Assembly (NCBI GenBank): GCA_000436795.1 | Contig: HF993281.1 | Location: 1 to 21,459, forward strand | Reading direction: 5' to 3' | Length of the DNA stretch: 21,459 bases | Origin: Bacteroides sp. CAG:1076 | GTDB taxonomy: Bacteria > Bacteroidota > Bacteroidia > Bacteroidales > Bacteroidaceae | In this document: positions 1 to 7,973 of the stretch, piece after piece | How positions within the stretch are numbered: position 1 is the stretch's first letter | Layout of the letters: each line of letters starts with the position of its first letter | Made by a program: the position numbers and the translations under genes | The notes under the pieces: generated by a model | What the model was told of the DNA's origin: nothing | The model's input: the letters and a program-made list of their open reading frames with translations, nothing else | The model's database searches: none

Positions 1-25
1 CCCTTAATCGTGTATTGGATGATAG

Positions 26-862
26 TTGCGGATTTTAGGTTTTAAAGATGATTATTCAGTAATAGTTGATAATGGAGATGGTGCCACCCAAATATTCGAT
101 AAGAATTCTCTTGGTAAGAAATATTATTTTCAGGTTCCTGAACACCAGAACAGTCTGAATGCTTCTATCAAGGCAACTTCTGTAGAAGGTAATTTTATTG
201 AATTGAAAGCAACTATTCAGAAGCCTTCTGATGCAGAGGGTAGCGAATCTTATTTGGCTGGTGGAGATTCTTTTAATATTCAACTGACAGAAGAAGGTTC
301 TACCGATTCTTATATTTCTATCGGTATTACAGTTGACCTGACATTTACAGAAGTGGGGGAAACAATCGAAATCCCTGTAGGTAATATTATTTATGAAGGT
401 CCGGATACTCCGGGTGAAGGTGGTGAGGAACCGGAAGCTTCCATTACATTCGAAGGATTGCCTGCTACTTATACTTGTACATATGGTGATTTTGAAATTG
501 CAGGTTTACAGAATGTTCGTATCTTAGCTCCTAATGGCATTAAAAATCTGAATGTAACTATTTCGGGTGAGATTGCTGCACTTTTAGGTATGGTACAATT
601 ACCTGAAACATTCGATATCTGTAATATGGATGATGATCTGAAGTCAACAATTGTGGGTTTAGGTCTTGTTACTGATGAGGAATATACTCAGTTGCACGCT
701 GGAACTTGTACAGATTTTACCTTTAAGTTAGAAGGGTTATTAGTTCTGATTCCACAGGTTGTTAGTTCAGGAACTAGTACATTTAACTTATCTGTTTCAG
801 ATGGTGTAAGTACTAAAGACGGAGATATTACAGTTATCGTAAATCCAAAAGATGGGGAGTAA
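26..862 (+). CDS. 3' part of a DUF4493-type surface protein, probably frameshifted at its 5' side
   Basis: About 278 codons are open from a TTG at 26, directly after an in-frame TAG (23-25), so this is unlikely to be a true start. No signal peptide is present. Residues 1-120 match the second half of a DUF4493 domain, with a 'DDYSVIVDNGDG' strand like those in the downstream paralogues. A Gly/Glu/Pro-rich linker (about 124-136) follows, then a beta-rich domain (about 137-274) resembling residues 265-397 of the gene at 4896. In the third forward frame the bases just upstream read LNRVLDDS before a stop at 36-38. One extra T near 26 would join this to LRILGFKDDYSV, as in 'KESLNKLYESYYV' of the paralogue, so I infer a one-base deletion or a sequencing error. 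It ends 6 bases before the next gene and is the first visible member of the operon. The function is unknown; it is presumably a cell-surface protein. The family call is fairly sure, the frameshift less so. Confidence 0.7.
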   Translation: MRILGFKDDYSVIVDNGDGATQIFDKNSLGKKYYFQVPEHQNSLNASIKATSVEGNFIELKATIQKPSDAEGSESYLAGGDSFNIQLTEEGSTDSYISIGITVDLTFTEVGETIEIPVGNIIYEGPDTPGEGGEEPEASITFEGLPATYTCTYGDFEIAGLQNVRILAPNGIKNLNVTISGEIAALLGMVQLPETFDICNMDDDLKSTIVGLGLVTDEEYTQLHAGTCTDFTFKLEGLLVLIPQVVSSGTSTFNLSVSDGVSTKDGDITVIVNPKDGE

Positions 863-868
863 AAGAAT

Positions 869-2536
869 ATGAGATTAACAAATATAATGATCGGATTGTT
901 TCTGGGGGCAGGACTATTTACCTCTTGCCAGTCAGAAATGGATGAAGCCAAAGGATATGGCTATCTTCAGTTGTCTTCCATTGATGTCAATAAAGGTGTA
1001 GAAACTCGTGCTGACATAACTGAATCGGAAGCGATTGCTGTCGATATATTAGATGAGTCGAATGCTGTAGTACAGCATGCCGACGACTGGAGAAGTTTGG
1101 ATGATGTATTACTGCGAGTAGCAACTTATACCATCAAGGCATATTCAGCCGACAAGAATATGGAAACTCAGGGCTTTGATGCTCAGCCTTATTATGCAGG
1201 ACAAAAAGATGTAGTAATCGAAGCCAATAAGGCAAAGAATGTAAACATTACTTGTAAACTGGCACAGACAATGGTTTCTGTAAATTGTTCGGAAACTTTT
1301 AAGTCAACTTTTGCTGGCTATACATGTTATATAGAAGGCGCTGATGCGCTGAGCATTCCATTTGTAGAAGATGAAGCACGTGCTGCTTATGTAAAAGCTG
1401 GTCAGCCTTTGACTGTAAAAGTTGATTTCGGTAATGGAAAGTCTTTCTCTCAGGAAATCACTTCGAAAGCGGAAGCTGCTTACCACTATAAAGTAAACTT
1501 GGATATTACGGAAGGTAATGCCGGATTTGATATCTCTGTGGACCAGACTATCCATCAGTACGACGTAACAGTAAAAGTACCTACCAAGCAGGAAAGTGCT
1601 GATATGGTAACCAGCGATATTAAGAACGATGCTTCTAAGGTTTGGGGACAGTTTGCTTATTTGTCGGGTTCTTGTAATTTAGCGGAAATTACTTCTCCGG
1701 TACAGTTCCGTTACAAGAAAAAAGCTGATTCCGAATGGACTACTGTAGAAGCTGTTCAGGAAGACGGTACAAAGAACTATTCTGCAAAGGTTGCTCCGCT
1801 GGATTTCGGTACGGAGTACGAATATTACATCTTGTGTGGAGATAAGACGGGTGAAACTTGTACGTTTACTACAGAATCATATGTGGAAATTCCGAACTTG
1901 AACTTCGATACATGGAGTCAGAATGGAAAGAACTGGTATCCGAATGCTGATGCTTCCAATAGCTATTGGGCTACAGGTAATGAAGGAGTTACTTTGGGTG
2001 GAAGTTCTAATAGTACAGGTGTTGAAGATTCTCATTCGGGTTTAGCTGCTCAGCTGCAAACAGTGCAAGTGAAAGTATTGATTGTGAAGGTAACAGCTGC
2101 TGGAAATATTTTTATTGGAAACTATAAGACTAATACGTCTAATCCTGCTTCAAGTGTAACATTCGGTAGAGAGTATACGGGAGCTCGTCCGACTAAGTTG
2201 TCAGGTTACTTTAAATATCAGCCGGGAGCGGAAATGTCTAGCGGAAGTGTTCCTTCGGAAAAATTGGAAAAAGATGAATGTGATATCTATATTCAGTTGT
2301 GGTCGGGAAGTGAAACTATCGGCGAAGGTCATTTCATAACAAATGAAACCGTTTCAGAGTATACTCGTTTTGAAATTCCTGTAGAATATACAGTGACAAA
2401 CAAACGTCCTGATAAGATTACAATTGTAGCAACTTCCAGTCGTTATGGTGGATATTTTGACGGGATGAATGTCATTGGTCAGCTGGCTATAGGCAGTACC
2501 CTTTGGGTAGATGATTTCGAATTGTCATACTATTAA
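869..2536 (+). CDS. DUF4493-FN3-PCMD surface lipoprotein
   Basis: The 555-residue protein begins with a lipoprotein signal peptide ending in LFTSC (Cys20). Acidic residues follow (SEMDE), which fits the Bacteroidota surface-export signal. Domains in order are DUF4493 (about 28-236), an FN3-like beta domain (about 252-338, with 'FRYKKKADSEWTTV' and 'FGTEYEYYILCGD'), and a C-terminal PCMD domain (about 340-555, opening with 'IPNLNFDTWSQNGKNWYP' and ending 'STLWVDDFELSYY'). PCMD is a beta-sandwich domain named for putative carbohydrate metabolism. No catalytic role is established and I see no clear catalytic motif. The last 210 residues closely match the PCMD part of the gene at 3284, including 'IVATSSRYGG', which points to duplication of the module. 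It follows the upstream gene by 6 bases and precedes the beta-barrel gene by 7, so co-transcription is likely. A glycan-binding or adhesin role is inference only. Confidence 0.88.
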   Translation: MRLTNIMIGLFLGAGLFTSCQSEMDEAKGYGYLQLSSIDVNKGVETRADITESEAIAVDILDESNAVVQHADDWRSLDDVLLRVATYTIKAYSADKNMETQGFDAQPYYAGQKDVVIEANKAKNVNITCKLAQTMVSVNCSETFKSTFAGYTCYIEGADALSIPFVEDEARAAYVKAGQPLTVKVDFGNGKSFSQEITSKAEAAYHYKVNLDITEGNAGFDISVDQTIHQYDVTVKVPTKQESADMVTSDIKNDASKVWGQFAYLSGSCNLAEITSPVQFRYKKKADSEWTTVEAVQEDGTKNYSAKVAPLDFGTEYEYYILCGDKTGETCTFTTESYVEIPNLNFDTWSQNGKNWYPNADASNSYWATGNEGVTLGGSSNSTGVEDSHSGLAAQLQTVQVKVLIVKVTAAGNIFIGNYKTNTSNPASSVTFGREYTGARPTKLSGYFKYQPGAEMSSGSVPSEKLEKDECDIYIQLWSGSETIGEGHFITNETVSEYTRFEIPVEYTVTNKRPDKITIVATSSRYGGYFDGMNVIGQLAIGSTLWVDDFELSYY

Positions 2537-2543
2537 TATTTGC

Positions 2544-3272
2544 ATGAAGAAATATTTGATTTTATTATTAACCTTTTTGTGCGTAACTTCGGTCTACGCA
2601 CGAAAAGGTTATGATCGTAATATAAAACCTACTCTGTTTGTGCCGAAAGGTTCGTGGATGGGAGGAGTTACATTCTCTTATACGGAATTGACAGGCGATA
2701 ATTACAAATTCCTTATACTGGATGATGTGAACGGTGAAGGTTATACTTTTAAGGTGAGTCCGTATGCCGGATATTTTTTTCGGGATAATATGGCTGCCGG
2801 TATACGTTTAAATTATAATCGTACCTATGCGGATATAGGTAGTATTAATTTGGATTTGGGAGATGACCTGACATTCGATATCAGCGATTATAAGTATCTG
2901 GAGCATGAATATACTGCTGCCGGATTTTTGCGTACTTATATGGGACTTGGAAACAGTAAAGTTTTTGGCTTTTTCAATGAGCTTCGTCTGACGTATGGAT
3001 ACGGTCAGGGAAAAACTTTGTCTGGGTCGGATGAGAAAGCAACGGGTACTTATCAAACTTCTCATCGTTTGCAGATTGGTGCGGCGCCGGGTTTGACGGC
3101 TTTCGTTACGAACAATATGGCAGTCGAGGTGTCGATTAATGTCGTTGGTCTGGACTTCAAGTGGATTGAACAGACTACCAATCAGGTTGAACATGGGTCA
3201 TACCGTCAGAGTTCCGCTGATTTTAAGATTAATATATTTTCCATCAATATCGGTGTTTGTACTTATTTTTAA
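2544..3272 (+). CDS. Outer-membrane beta-barrel protein
   Basis: From the ATG at 2544 the product is 242 residues with a clear cleavable signal peptide (MKKYLILLLTFLCVTSVYA, then RKGYDRN). An in-frame ATG at 2511 would add 11 residues, overlap the previous gene and bury the signal peptide, so 2544 is preferred. The mature part alternates polar and hydrophobic/aromatic residues in short strands (for example 'WMGGVTFSYTEL', 'FKVSPYAGYFF', 'MAAGIRLNYNRTYAD') and ends in 'INIGVCTYF'. The terminal Phe is typical of barrels inserted by BamA. Size and strand pattern suggest an 8- to 10-strand barrel of the general Bacteroidota 'outer membrane beta-barrel' type. It is the only non-lipoprotein in a run of DUF4493/PCMD genes, 7 bases after one and 11 before the next. 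It may act as a membrane partner or anchor for those lipoproteins; this is inferred from context, and no enzymatic motif is visible. Confidence 0.85.
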   Translation: MKKYLILLLTFLCVTSVYARKGYDRNIKPTLFVPKGSWMGGVTFSYTELTGDNYKFLILDDVNGEGYTFKVSPYAGYFFRDNMAAGIRLNYNRTYADIGSINLDLGDDLTFDISDYKYLEHEYTAAGFLRTYMGLGNSKVFGFFNELRLTYGYGQGKTLSGSDEKATGTYQTSHRLQIGAAPGLTAFVTNNMAVEVSINVVGLDFKWIEQTTNQVEHGSYRQSSADFKINIFSINIGVCTYF

Positions 3273-3283
3273 ATTGACAAATT

Positions 3284-4903
3284 ATGATTATAAAAGCTTT
3301 AAAGTTTAGCTTTATATCACTCTTGTTACTGAACATGTCTTCGTGTATAGAGAATGACATTCCTTATCCTTATATCGAGGGGGTTATTCAAGAAATTCAG
3401 GTAGACGGAATGCAGGGAGAAGCCGTGTTCAATAATCAGGCTCGTACTATTGAACTTACTATAGGTGAAGATGCTTTTATCGATAGTTTGCCGATTACCA
3501 AGTTGGTTGCCAATTCGGAAGCACTGATTTATCCGGATACGGCTGCTTGTATTAAGCCTAACGGTTTTCCAAATTTTAGTTTTGCTTCGTTGAATGAGCT
3601 TCCTGCCAATGCAAATACTGCTGTCGATTTTACAAATCCGGTAGGTTTCTTGTTGAAAACTTATCAGGACTACTGGTGGAAGATTACGGTAAAGCAGGAG
3701 ATAGAACGTACTATTGAGGTGGAAAATCAGTCGGGAACGGCTCCTTCGTTGGACTTGTATAATCATATCGCCATTATTTATGTCACTGAGGATGCCGATT
3801 ATCGGAATATCAAGATTAAAAAGTTGAACCTGGAAGGTTCTAAAACAGTGCTTGATCCGCCAGCAGAAACAGTAACGGACTTTACCCGTCCGCGTGTGTT
3901 TAAGGCTTATCGTAACGGAAGATATATATGCGACTGGACGGTAGATGTACAAAAATCATCGGTAGCCGCTTCTGTAGAAAAGGTGAATGCATGGGCTACT
4001 AAGGCTTATATCAGTGGCAGTTTCCGTGCAGGAAATAAGGTTTCGGTGGAATATCGTATAAAGGGCAGTGAAGAATGGACTACTCTCGATGCTTCTGCTG
4101 TTACTGAAACAGGAAGTACTTCTTATTCTGCCGAACTTACCGGATTGCAGAGTGGTACGGATTATGAAGTACGTGCTCTTGCCGGAGATAATGAAGGAGA
4201 GGCATATTCTTTCCAGACGGAAACGATTGTGACTCTTCCCAACATGAATTTCGATACGTGGACGCAGGATGGTAAGACTTGGTATCCTAATCCGGTTGCC
4301 GATAACTATGACGATCCGCAAGCTTATTGGGCAACAGGAAATGAAGGGGTTACTATTTATAAGGAGTCGAGTACGGTACCGGTTACAGGCAGTGATGCTT
4401 ATAAAGGAAAAGCAGCTAAGATGTATACTTATGGTGATATTGTGTGGGTAGGAGCAGCTGCCGGTAACTTATTTATCGGAACCTATAAAACGAATATAGG
4501 AAAGCCTGTAGACAGCCCGTCGTTTGGACGTCCTTATTCTGGAGCTCGCCCCACAAAACTGACTGGGTATTATAAGTATAAGTCGATGCCAATCACATAC
4601 CCTGGTAGTGTTCCTGGAAATCTGAAAACAGATCAATGCCATATATATGTGATGTTATGGAATGCATCCGGTCAGGAAATTGCTTATGGTGAGTTTGTAG
4701 GCACTGAGACTGTTATGGAATATACAAAGTTTGAACTTAATCTGGAATATAGTGATACGCAATCGAAGCCTGCAAAAATCGCTATTGTAGCAACTTCCAG
4801 TCGCTATGGTGGTGAATTTGATGATGCTGGTAAAAAAGTTATCGGACAGGTTGGTGATGGTAGTACTTTATGGGTAGATGAATTTGAATTAGGTTATGAA
4901 TAA
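3284..4903 (+). CDS. FN3-PCMD surface lipoprotein with a non-DUF4493 N-terminus
   Basis: A 539-residue lipoprotein with lipobox NMSSC (Cys21) followed by IENDIP. The N-terminal part differs from its neighbours. Residues about 30-225 hold two similar beta domains, each with a 'DFT-x-P' step and a closing Trp-containing strand ('DFTNPV...YWWKITV' and 'DFTRPR...CDWTVDV'), a pattern common in Bacteroidota surface lipoproteins. An FN3-like domain follows (about 228-315, 'VEYRIKGSEEWTTL', 'SGTDYEVRALAGDNEGEA'), then PCMD (about 318-539, 'LPNMNFDTWTQDGKTWYP', 'SGARPTKLTGYYKYK', 'STLWVDEFELGYE'). The FN3-PCMD half is closely related to that of the gene at 869, whereas the N-terminal half is not, so modules have been swapped or duplicated. 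Its stop overlaps the next start by 8 bases. The function is unproven; surface glycan binding is a guess from domain type. Confidence 0.87.
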   Translation: MIIKALKFSFISLLLLNMSSCIENDIPYPYIEGVIQEIQVDGMQGEAVFNNQARTIELTIGEDAFIDSLPITKLVANSEALIYPDTAACIKPNGFPNFSFASLNELPANANTAVDFTNPVGFLLKTYQDYWWKITVKQEIERTIEVENQSGTAPSLDLYNHIAIIYVTEDADYRNIKIKKLNLEGSKTVLDPPAETVTDFTRPRVFKAYRNGRYICDWTVDVQKSSVAASVEKVNAWATKAYISGSFRAGNKVSVEYRIKGSEEWTTLDASAVTETGSTSYSAELTGLQSGTDYEVRALAGDNEGEAYSFQTETIVTLPNMNFDTWTQDGKTWYPNPVADNYDDPQAYWATGNEGVTIYKESSTVPVTGSDAYKGKAAKMYTYGDIVWVGAAAGNLFIGTYKTNIGKPVDSPSFGRPYSGARPTKLTGYYKYKSMPITYPGSVPGNLKTDQCHIYVMLWNASGQEIAYGEFVGTETVMEYTKFELNLEYSDTQSKPAKIAIVATSSRYGGEFDDAGKKVIGQVGDGSTLWVDEFELGYE

Positions 4904-7091
4904 ATCAGTTATTGAATATATGAAGTGGATAGGCTGCTTGTGCTTGTTGGTACTGTGTGTGGTACTGGGTGGATGTCAGTCGGATGAAGAAACGACTTTA
5001 TCTGGCAAGACTGGTTTGCTCGTTACATTGACGGACGAAGAAAACAAGGCTTATTCACGTACTGCTCCTTCTGACTTGGACGATCCGTTAACGGAAATGT
5101 TTCAGTTGAAGGTGGTATATAGCGGTACGGATAAGTCGGCGTATAAAGGTAGTTGCAAGGAATCTATCCTGTTGTTGGAAGGGCTCTACGACCTGACGGC
5201 TACTTATGGCGACAATCCGGTGATTGCTCTGGATGCTCCTTATTATATAGGAACTTTGGAGGGGCAGGAAGTGATAAAGGGGCAGATGACTTCGGCTTCT
5301 ATCTCTTGCTCGGTTGCTAATTCCTTGCTGTCTGTCCTTTATAATAAGGAGAGTCTGAATAAGCTGTATGAGTCTTATTACGTAACGGTTTCAGTTGGTG
5401 GCGAATCAGTCGATTTGGATGCTGATTCAGGCAAAAGTGCTTACTTCCGTGCCGATTCGTCGGTGAAGCTTGTTTTCCATGGACGTTTGTCTGGAACTGG
5501 TAAGGAGGTTACTTACGATATTCCAGATCAGGAGAAGTTCTCAAATATTCCGGTGAAGACTCATGTAAAAGTAACGTTGGGACTGGATGAATCTAATATT
5601 ACTTCAGGTGTGGGTATTTCCATCGAGAAGCTGGAAACAGAAACAGTTTCCATTTCAGAAACAATTCCTGTGGAATATTTGCCGAAGCCGAAGTTGGAAT
5701 CAGACGATTTTGTAAACAATACATTGTCGTTCGCCGAAACAGAAAAGAAACCGGCTGTTATTCGCCTGAAGCTTTCGTCTGCCTTGCAGGAGCTGAAGCT
5801 GAAGTTTAATTCGGCAGATGCTAAGTTTGCCGGACTGGAACAAGGAAGAGAATATTTGTTGTCGAATGCGGAAGATAAGTTGGCTGTAGAAACTGCATTG
5901 GGTATTACATTGCCGGAAATCGGAGCAACGGAGGGCAGTCTTGATTTTACTTCCTTGATTCCCCAGTTGATGACGGATAAAGGTGCTACTGTTGCTTCGA
6001 CGGTAGAAGTGGATGTTGAGGCTAATAATCGTTGGGCAAGTGAGGATGCATCGGCCAACCGGGTTTATACACTCACGTGTAATAAGCCGGAACTATCTCT
6101 TGTAACGAATCCGGGAAACTTCTGGAGTAAGGAATTTAGCGTAGACAGTTGTGATATTAGAACAGGTGATGTAGAAACTATTTCTCAAAAACTTCAATAT
6201 CAGTACCGTAAAAAAGGTGATGAGCAATGGATCGATTGTGATCGGTTGGTTCAGTTCGACGATTATCCGGCAGATAAGCAATACCAGATTCGTGCTGTAT
6301 ATCGGGAGGGTATCGAAACCGAGCCTGTAGATGTTGAACTGGAAACTCCACAGCAGTTGCCGAATTCGGGAATGGAGGAATGGTATATTGAAGAAAAGAA
6401 GAAGTCGGGAACGTGGCCTTCTAAGGATAAAACTTATTATACTTTTCATCCTTATGCAGAAGGTAATGCAGGCTCTTCTTGGTGGGATACCAACAACGAT
6501 AAGGCTCAAGGAGGAACGTATGCTTTTGGCATTTGGTATGAAGGTTGCTTTGCTTCTTGCGTTAGTTATACGGAAGATGTTCATGGAGGTTCAAAAGCGG
6601 CGTTGATATATTTGTCAGGATGTGGAGATGGTTATGCCAATACATCAGGAAGTTATGTTGGTGGTGCAATGGTTGGAAGTTTGTTTATTGGATCTTATAA
6701 TTCAGGTATTGTACAAGGACATTCTTTTAATTCCCGTCCTACGTCAATGTCTTTTTGGTATAAGTATAAGCCTTATAATTCAGACGCTTTCAAGGTTGTT
6801 GTATCTTTGAAGAATGGAGATAAGGAAATAGCAACAGGAACATATGAACCTACTGCATATTCTGAAGAGGATAGTGAATATGCTTATGCTACAGTTGATT
6901 TTAATTATCTTGAACCTTATGAAAAGGCAACCACTATTTGCGTACAATTTTTGGCTTCAAATAAAACTTCACTTTCAGGTAATGATTTTGCTTGGGGGAC
7001 AACAATTACTTATCCGGTAATAGGAGATTGGACGGTACATATGGGAAGTGTTTTGAAAATCGACGACATTTCTTTAATCTTTGATAAGTAA
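4896..7091 (+). CDS. Large DUF4493-FN3-PCMD surface lipoprotein
   Basis: Read from ATG 4896, the product is 731 residues with lipobox LGGC (Cys27). An ATG at 4920 would give a tighter signal peptide (MKWIGCLCLLVLCVV...), and either is possible. I kept 4896 because it overlaps the previous stop (ATGAATAA), which suits translational coupling. After the cysteine comes QSDEE, an acidic surface-export-like motif. Domains are DUF4493 (about 37-260), an extra beta-rich domain (about 265-397, 'GREYLLSNAEDKLAVETALG') shared with the broken gene at the window start, an FN3-like domain (about 400-485, 'YQYRKKGDEQWIDC'), and a more divergent PCMD domain (about 488-731, 'LPNSGMEEWYIEE', 'FNSRPTSMSFWYKYKP', 'VLKIDDISLIFDK'). 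The last 700 bases are noticeably AT-rich. It is the longest member of the operon and sits one base before the next gene. The role is unknown, presumably a surface binding protein. Confidence 0.87.
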   Translation: MNKSVIEYMKWIGCLCLLVLCVVLGGCQSDEETTLSGKTGLLVTLTDEENKAYSRTAPSDLDDPLTEMFQLKVVYSGTDKSAYKGSCKESILLLEGLYDLTATYGDNPVIALDAPYYIGTLEGQEVIKGQMTSASISCSVANSLLSVLYNKESLNKLYESYYVTVSVGGESVDLDADSGKSAYFRADSSVKLVFHGRLSGTGKEVTYDIPDQEKFSNIPVKTHVKVTLGLDESNITSGVGISIEKLETETVSISETIPVEYLPKPKLESDDFVNNTLSFAETEKKPAVIRLKLSSALQELKLKFNSADAKFAGLEQGREYLLSNAEDKLAVETALGITLPEIGATEGSLDFTSLIPQLMTDKGATVASTVEVDVEANNRWASEDASANRVYTLTCNKPELSLVTNPGNFWSKEFSVDSCDIRTGDVETISQKLQYQYRKKGDEQWIDCDRLVQFDDYPADKQYQIRAVYREGIETEPVDVELETPQQLPNSGMEEWYIEEKKKSGTWPSKDKTYYTFHPYAEGNAGSSWWDTNNDKAQGGTYAFGIWYEGCFASCVSYTEDVHGGSKAALIYLSGCGDGYANTSGSYVGGAMVGSLFIGSYNSGIVQGHSFNSRPTSMSFWYKYKPYNSDAFKVVVSLKNGDKEIATGTYEPTAYSEEDSEYAYATVDFNYLEPYEKATTICVQFLASNKTSLSGNDFAWGTTITYPVIGDWTVHMGSVLKIDDISLIFDK

Positions 7092-7092
7092 C

Positions 7093-7797
7093 ATGATGAA
7101 AAAAGGTATTCTATATACGATATTATCTGTTTTCCTGCTGGTCAGTTGTCAGCAGGAAAACGATACGGTACTCTCCGGCGAAGGATTCTTGTCGGTTGGA
7201 GGGATAGAGATTCAGTCACAGACAAACACAGAAGTTGCTTCACGGGCGACAGACGACATTACCTGGACGGTTGAATTGTGGAAGGGAGAGGAGATGCTCC
7301 GTACATTATCGGCCGAAGATATGCAGGATAAGATTGAGCTGGCTGCTGCGGACGATTATATGTTGAAAGTGTACAGTCCGAACTATGGTGCGGAAAAGAA
7401 CTGGACGAACGACGAAAAAGGTGAGCCCGTGTATTATAAGGAAGAACCTTTTTCTGTAAAGCAGGGCGAAACTACCGGATTGAAGGTTCAGGTTCCCATG
7501 ATTACTTTTGCTGTAAGCGTGAACCTTTCGGATGTGCTGGGAGATTGGTTGCAGGAATATAGCTTTACGGTTACTTCGGCTGAGCGGACTGTGTCGTTGA
7601 AAGATGGAGAAACCGCTTACTTTGCTCATTCGGACGGTGTTTCTTTCAGCTATGAATTGTCTGTTACCAATTCGGATGCGGAAGTGAATGTCCTGAAGGG
7701 TGAATGGGGTGTACACGAAGGCGAAACCGTAAATCTCAACACTGTGTATACGGTAGTATATGATTGGAATACTCGGTCTTTGTCTTTGGAAAAATAA
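7093..7797 (+). CDS. Short DUF4493-only lipoprotein
   Basis: A 234-residue lipoprotein from ATG 7093 (or the adjacent ATG at 7096) with lipobox LLVSC (Cys19) followed by QQEND, again acidic. An in-frame TTG at 7081 would run into the upstream gene and lengthen the signal peptide without need, so it is rejected. The rest is a single DUF4493 domain: 'SGEGFLSVGG' opens it, 'DDYMLKVYSPNYGAEKNW' is the family's central strand, and 'YTVVYDWNTRSLSLEK' closes it. It lacks the FN3 and PCMD modules of its paralogues, so it is either a natural minimal form or one that lost its C-terminus; the clean ending right after the domain favours the former. It is the last gene of the surface-lipoprotein operon, one base after the preceding stop and just before a terminator-like hairpin. 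The biochemical role is unknown. Confidence 0.85.
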   Translation: MMKKGILYTILSVFLLVSCQQENDTVLSGEGFLSVGGIEIQSQTNTEVASRATDDITWTVELWKGEEMLRTLSAEDMQDKIELAAADDYMLKVYSPNYGAEKNWTNDEKGEPVYYKEEPFSVKQGETTGLKVQVPMITFAVSVNLSDVLGDWLQEYSFTVTSAERTVSLKDGETAYFAHSDGVSFSYELSVTNSDAEVNVLKGEWGVHEGETVNLNTVYTVVYDWNTRSLSLEK

Positions 7798-7821
7798 TCT
7801 GAAATACTTTGATAGTTAAGC

Positions 7822-7879
7822 TCTCCTTGTTTCATGTATGAGTCTGCTCTCGGCATGAAGAAGGAGGGTTTATTTTTTG
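7822..7879 (+). terminator. Rho-independent terminator of the surface-lipoprotein operon
   Basis: An imperfect hairpin has left arm 7822-7836 (CTCCTT then TTCATG) and right arm 7854-7867 (CATGAA then AAGGAG), with a small internal mismatch. It is followed by the T-rich run TTTATTTTTT (7869-7878). It lies 25 bases after the last DUF4493 stop on the same strand. The pairing was read by eye and the stability was not calculated. Confidence 0.6.
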
Positions 7880-7907
7880 TAGTTGTACGGATTTCAACAA
7901 GGAATAT

Positions 7908-7950
7908 AAAAAACGGATGGAATGTTTGCCGCATTCCACCCGTTTTACTT
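7908..7950. terminator. Bidirectional terminator between the convergent DUF4493 operon and gdhA
   Basis: An almost perfect 15-base inverted repeat: AAAACGGATGGAATG (7910-7924) pairs with CATTCCACCCGTTTT (7932-7946) with a single A-C mismatch, around a 7-base loop. A-rich sequence flanks one side and T-rich sequence the other, so it can terminate transcription from either strand. It lies 24 bases past the gdhA stop. Confidence 0.8.
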
Positions 7951-7973
7951 TTATATGAGGATTACTTAGTCTA

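Noticed and set aside
2511..2543. Upstream ATG that would extend the beta-barrel gene by 11 codons.
   Set aside because: It overlaps the previous gene and places a polar segment in front of a complete signal peptide starting at 2544.
3326..4321. Open frames of 208 and 121 codons on the - strand opposite the FN3-PCMD lipoprotein gene.
   Set aside because: They are Arg/Ile/Ser-rich shadows without a plausible start context or domain, within an intact forward gene.
7081..7092. Upstream TTG start for the short DUF4493 lipoprotein.
   Set aside because: It lies inside the previous gene, and the ATG at 7093 gives a normal lipoprotein signal.
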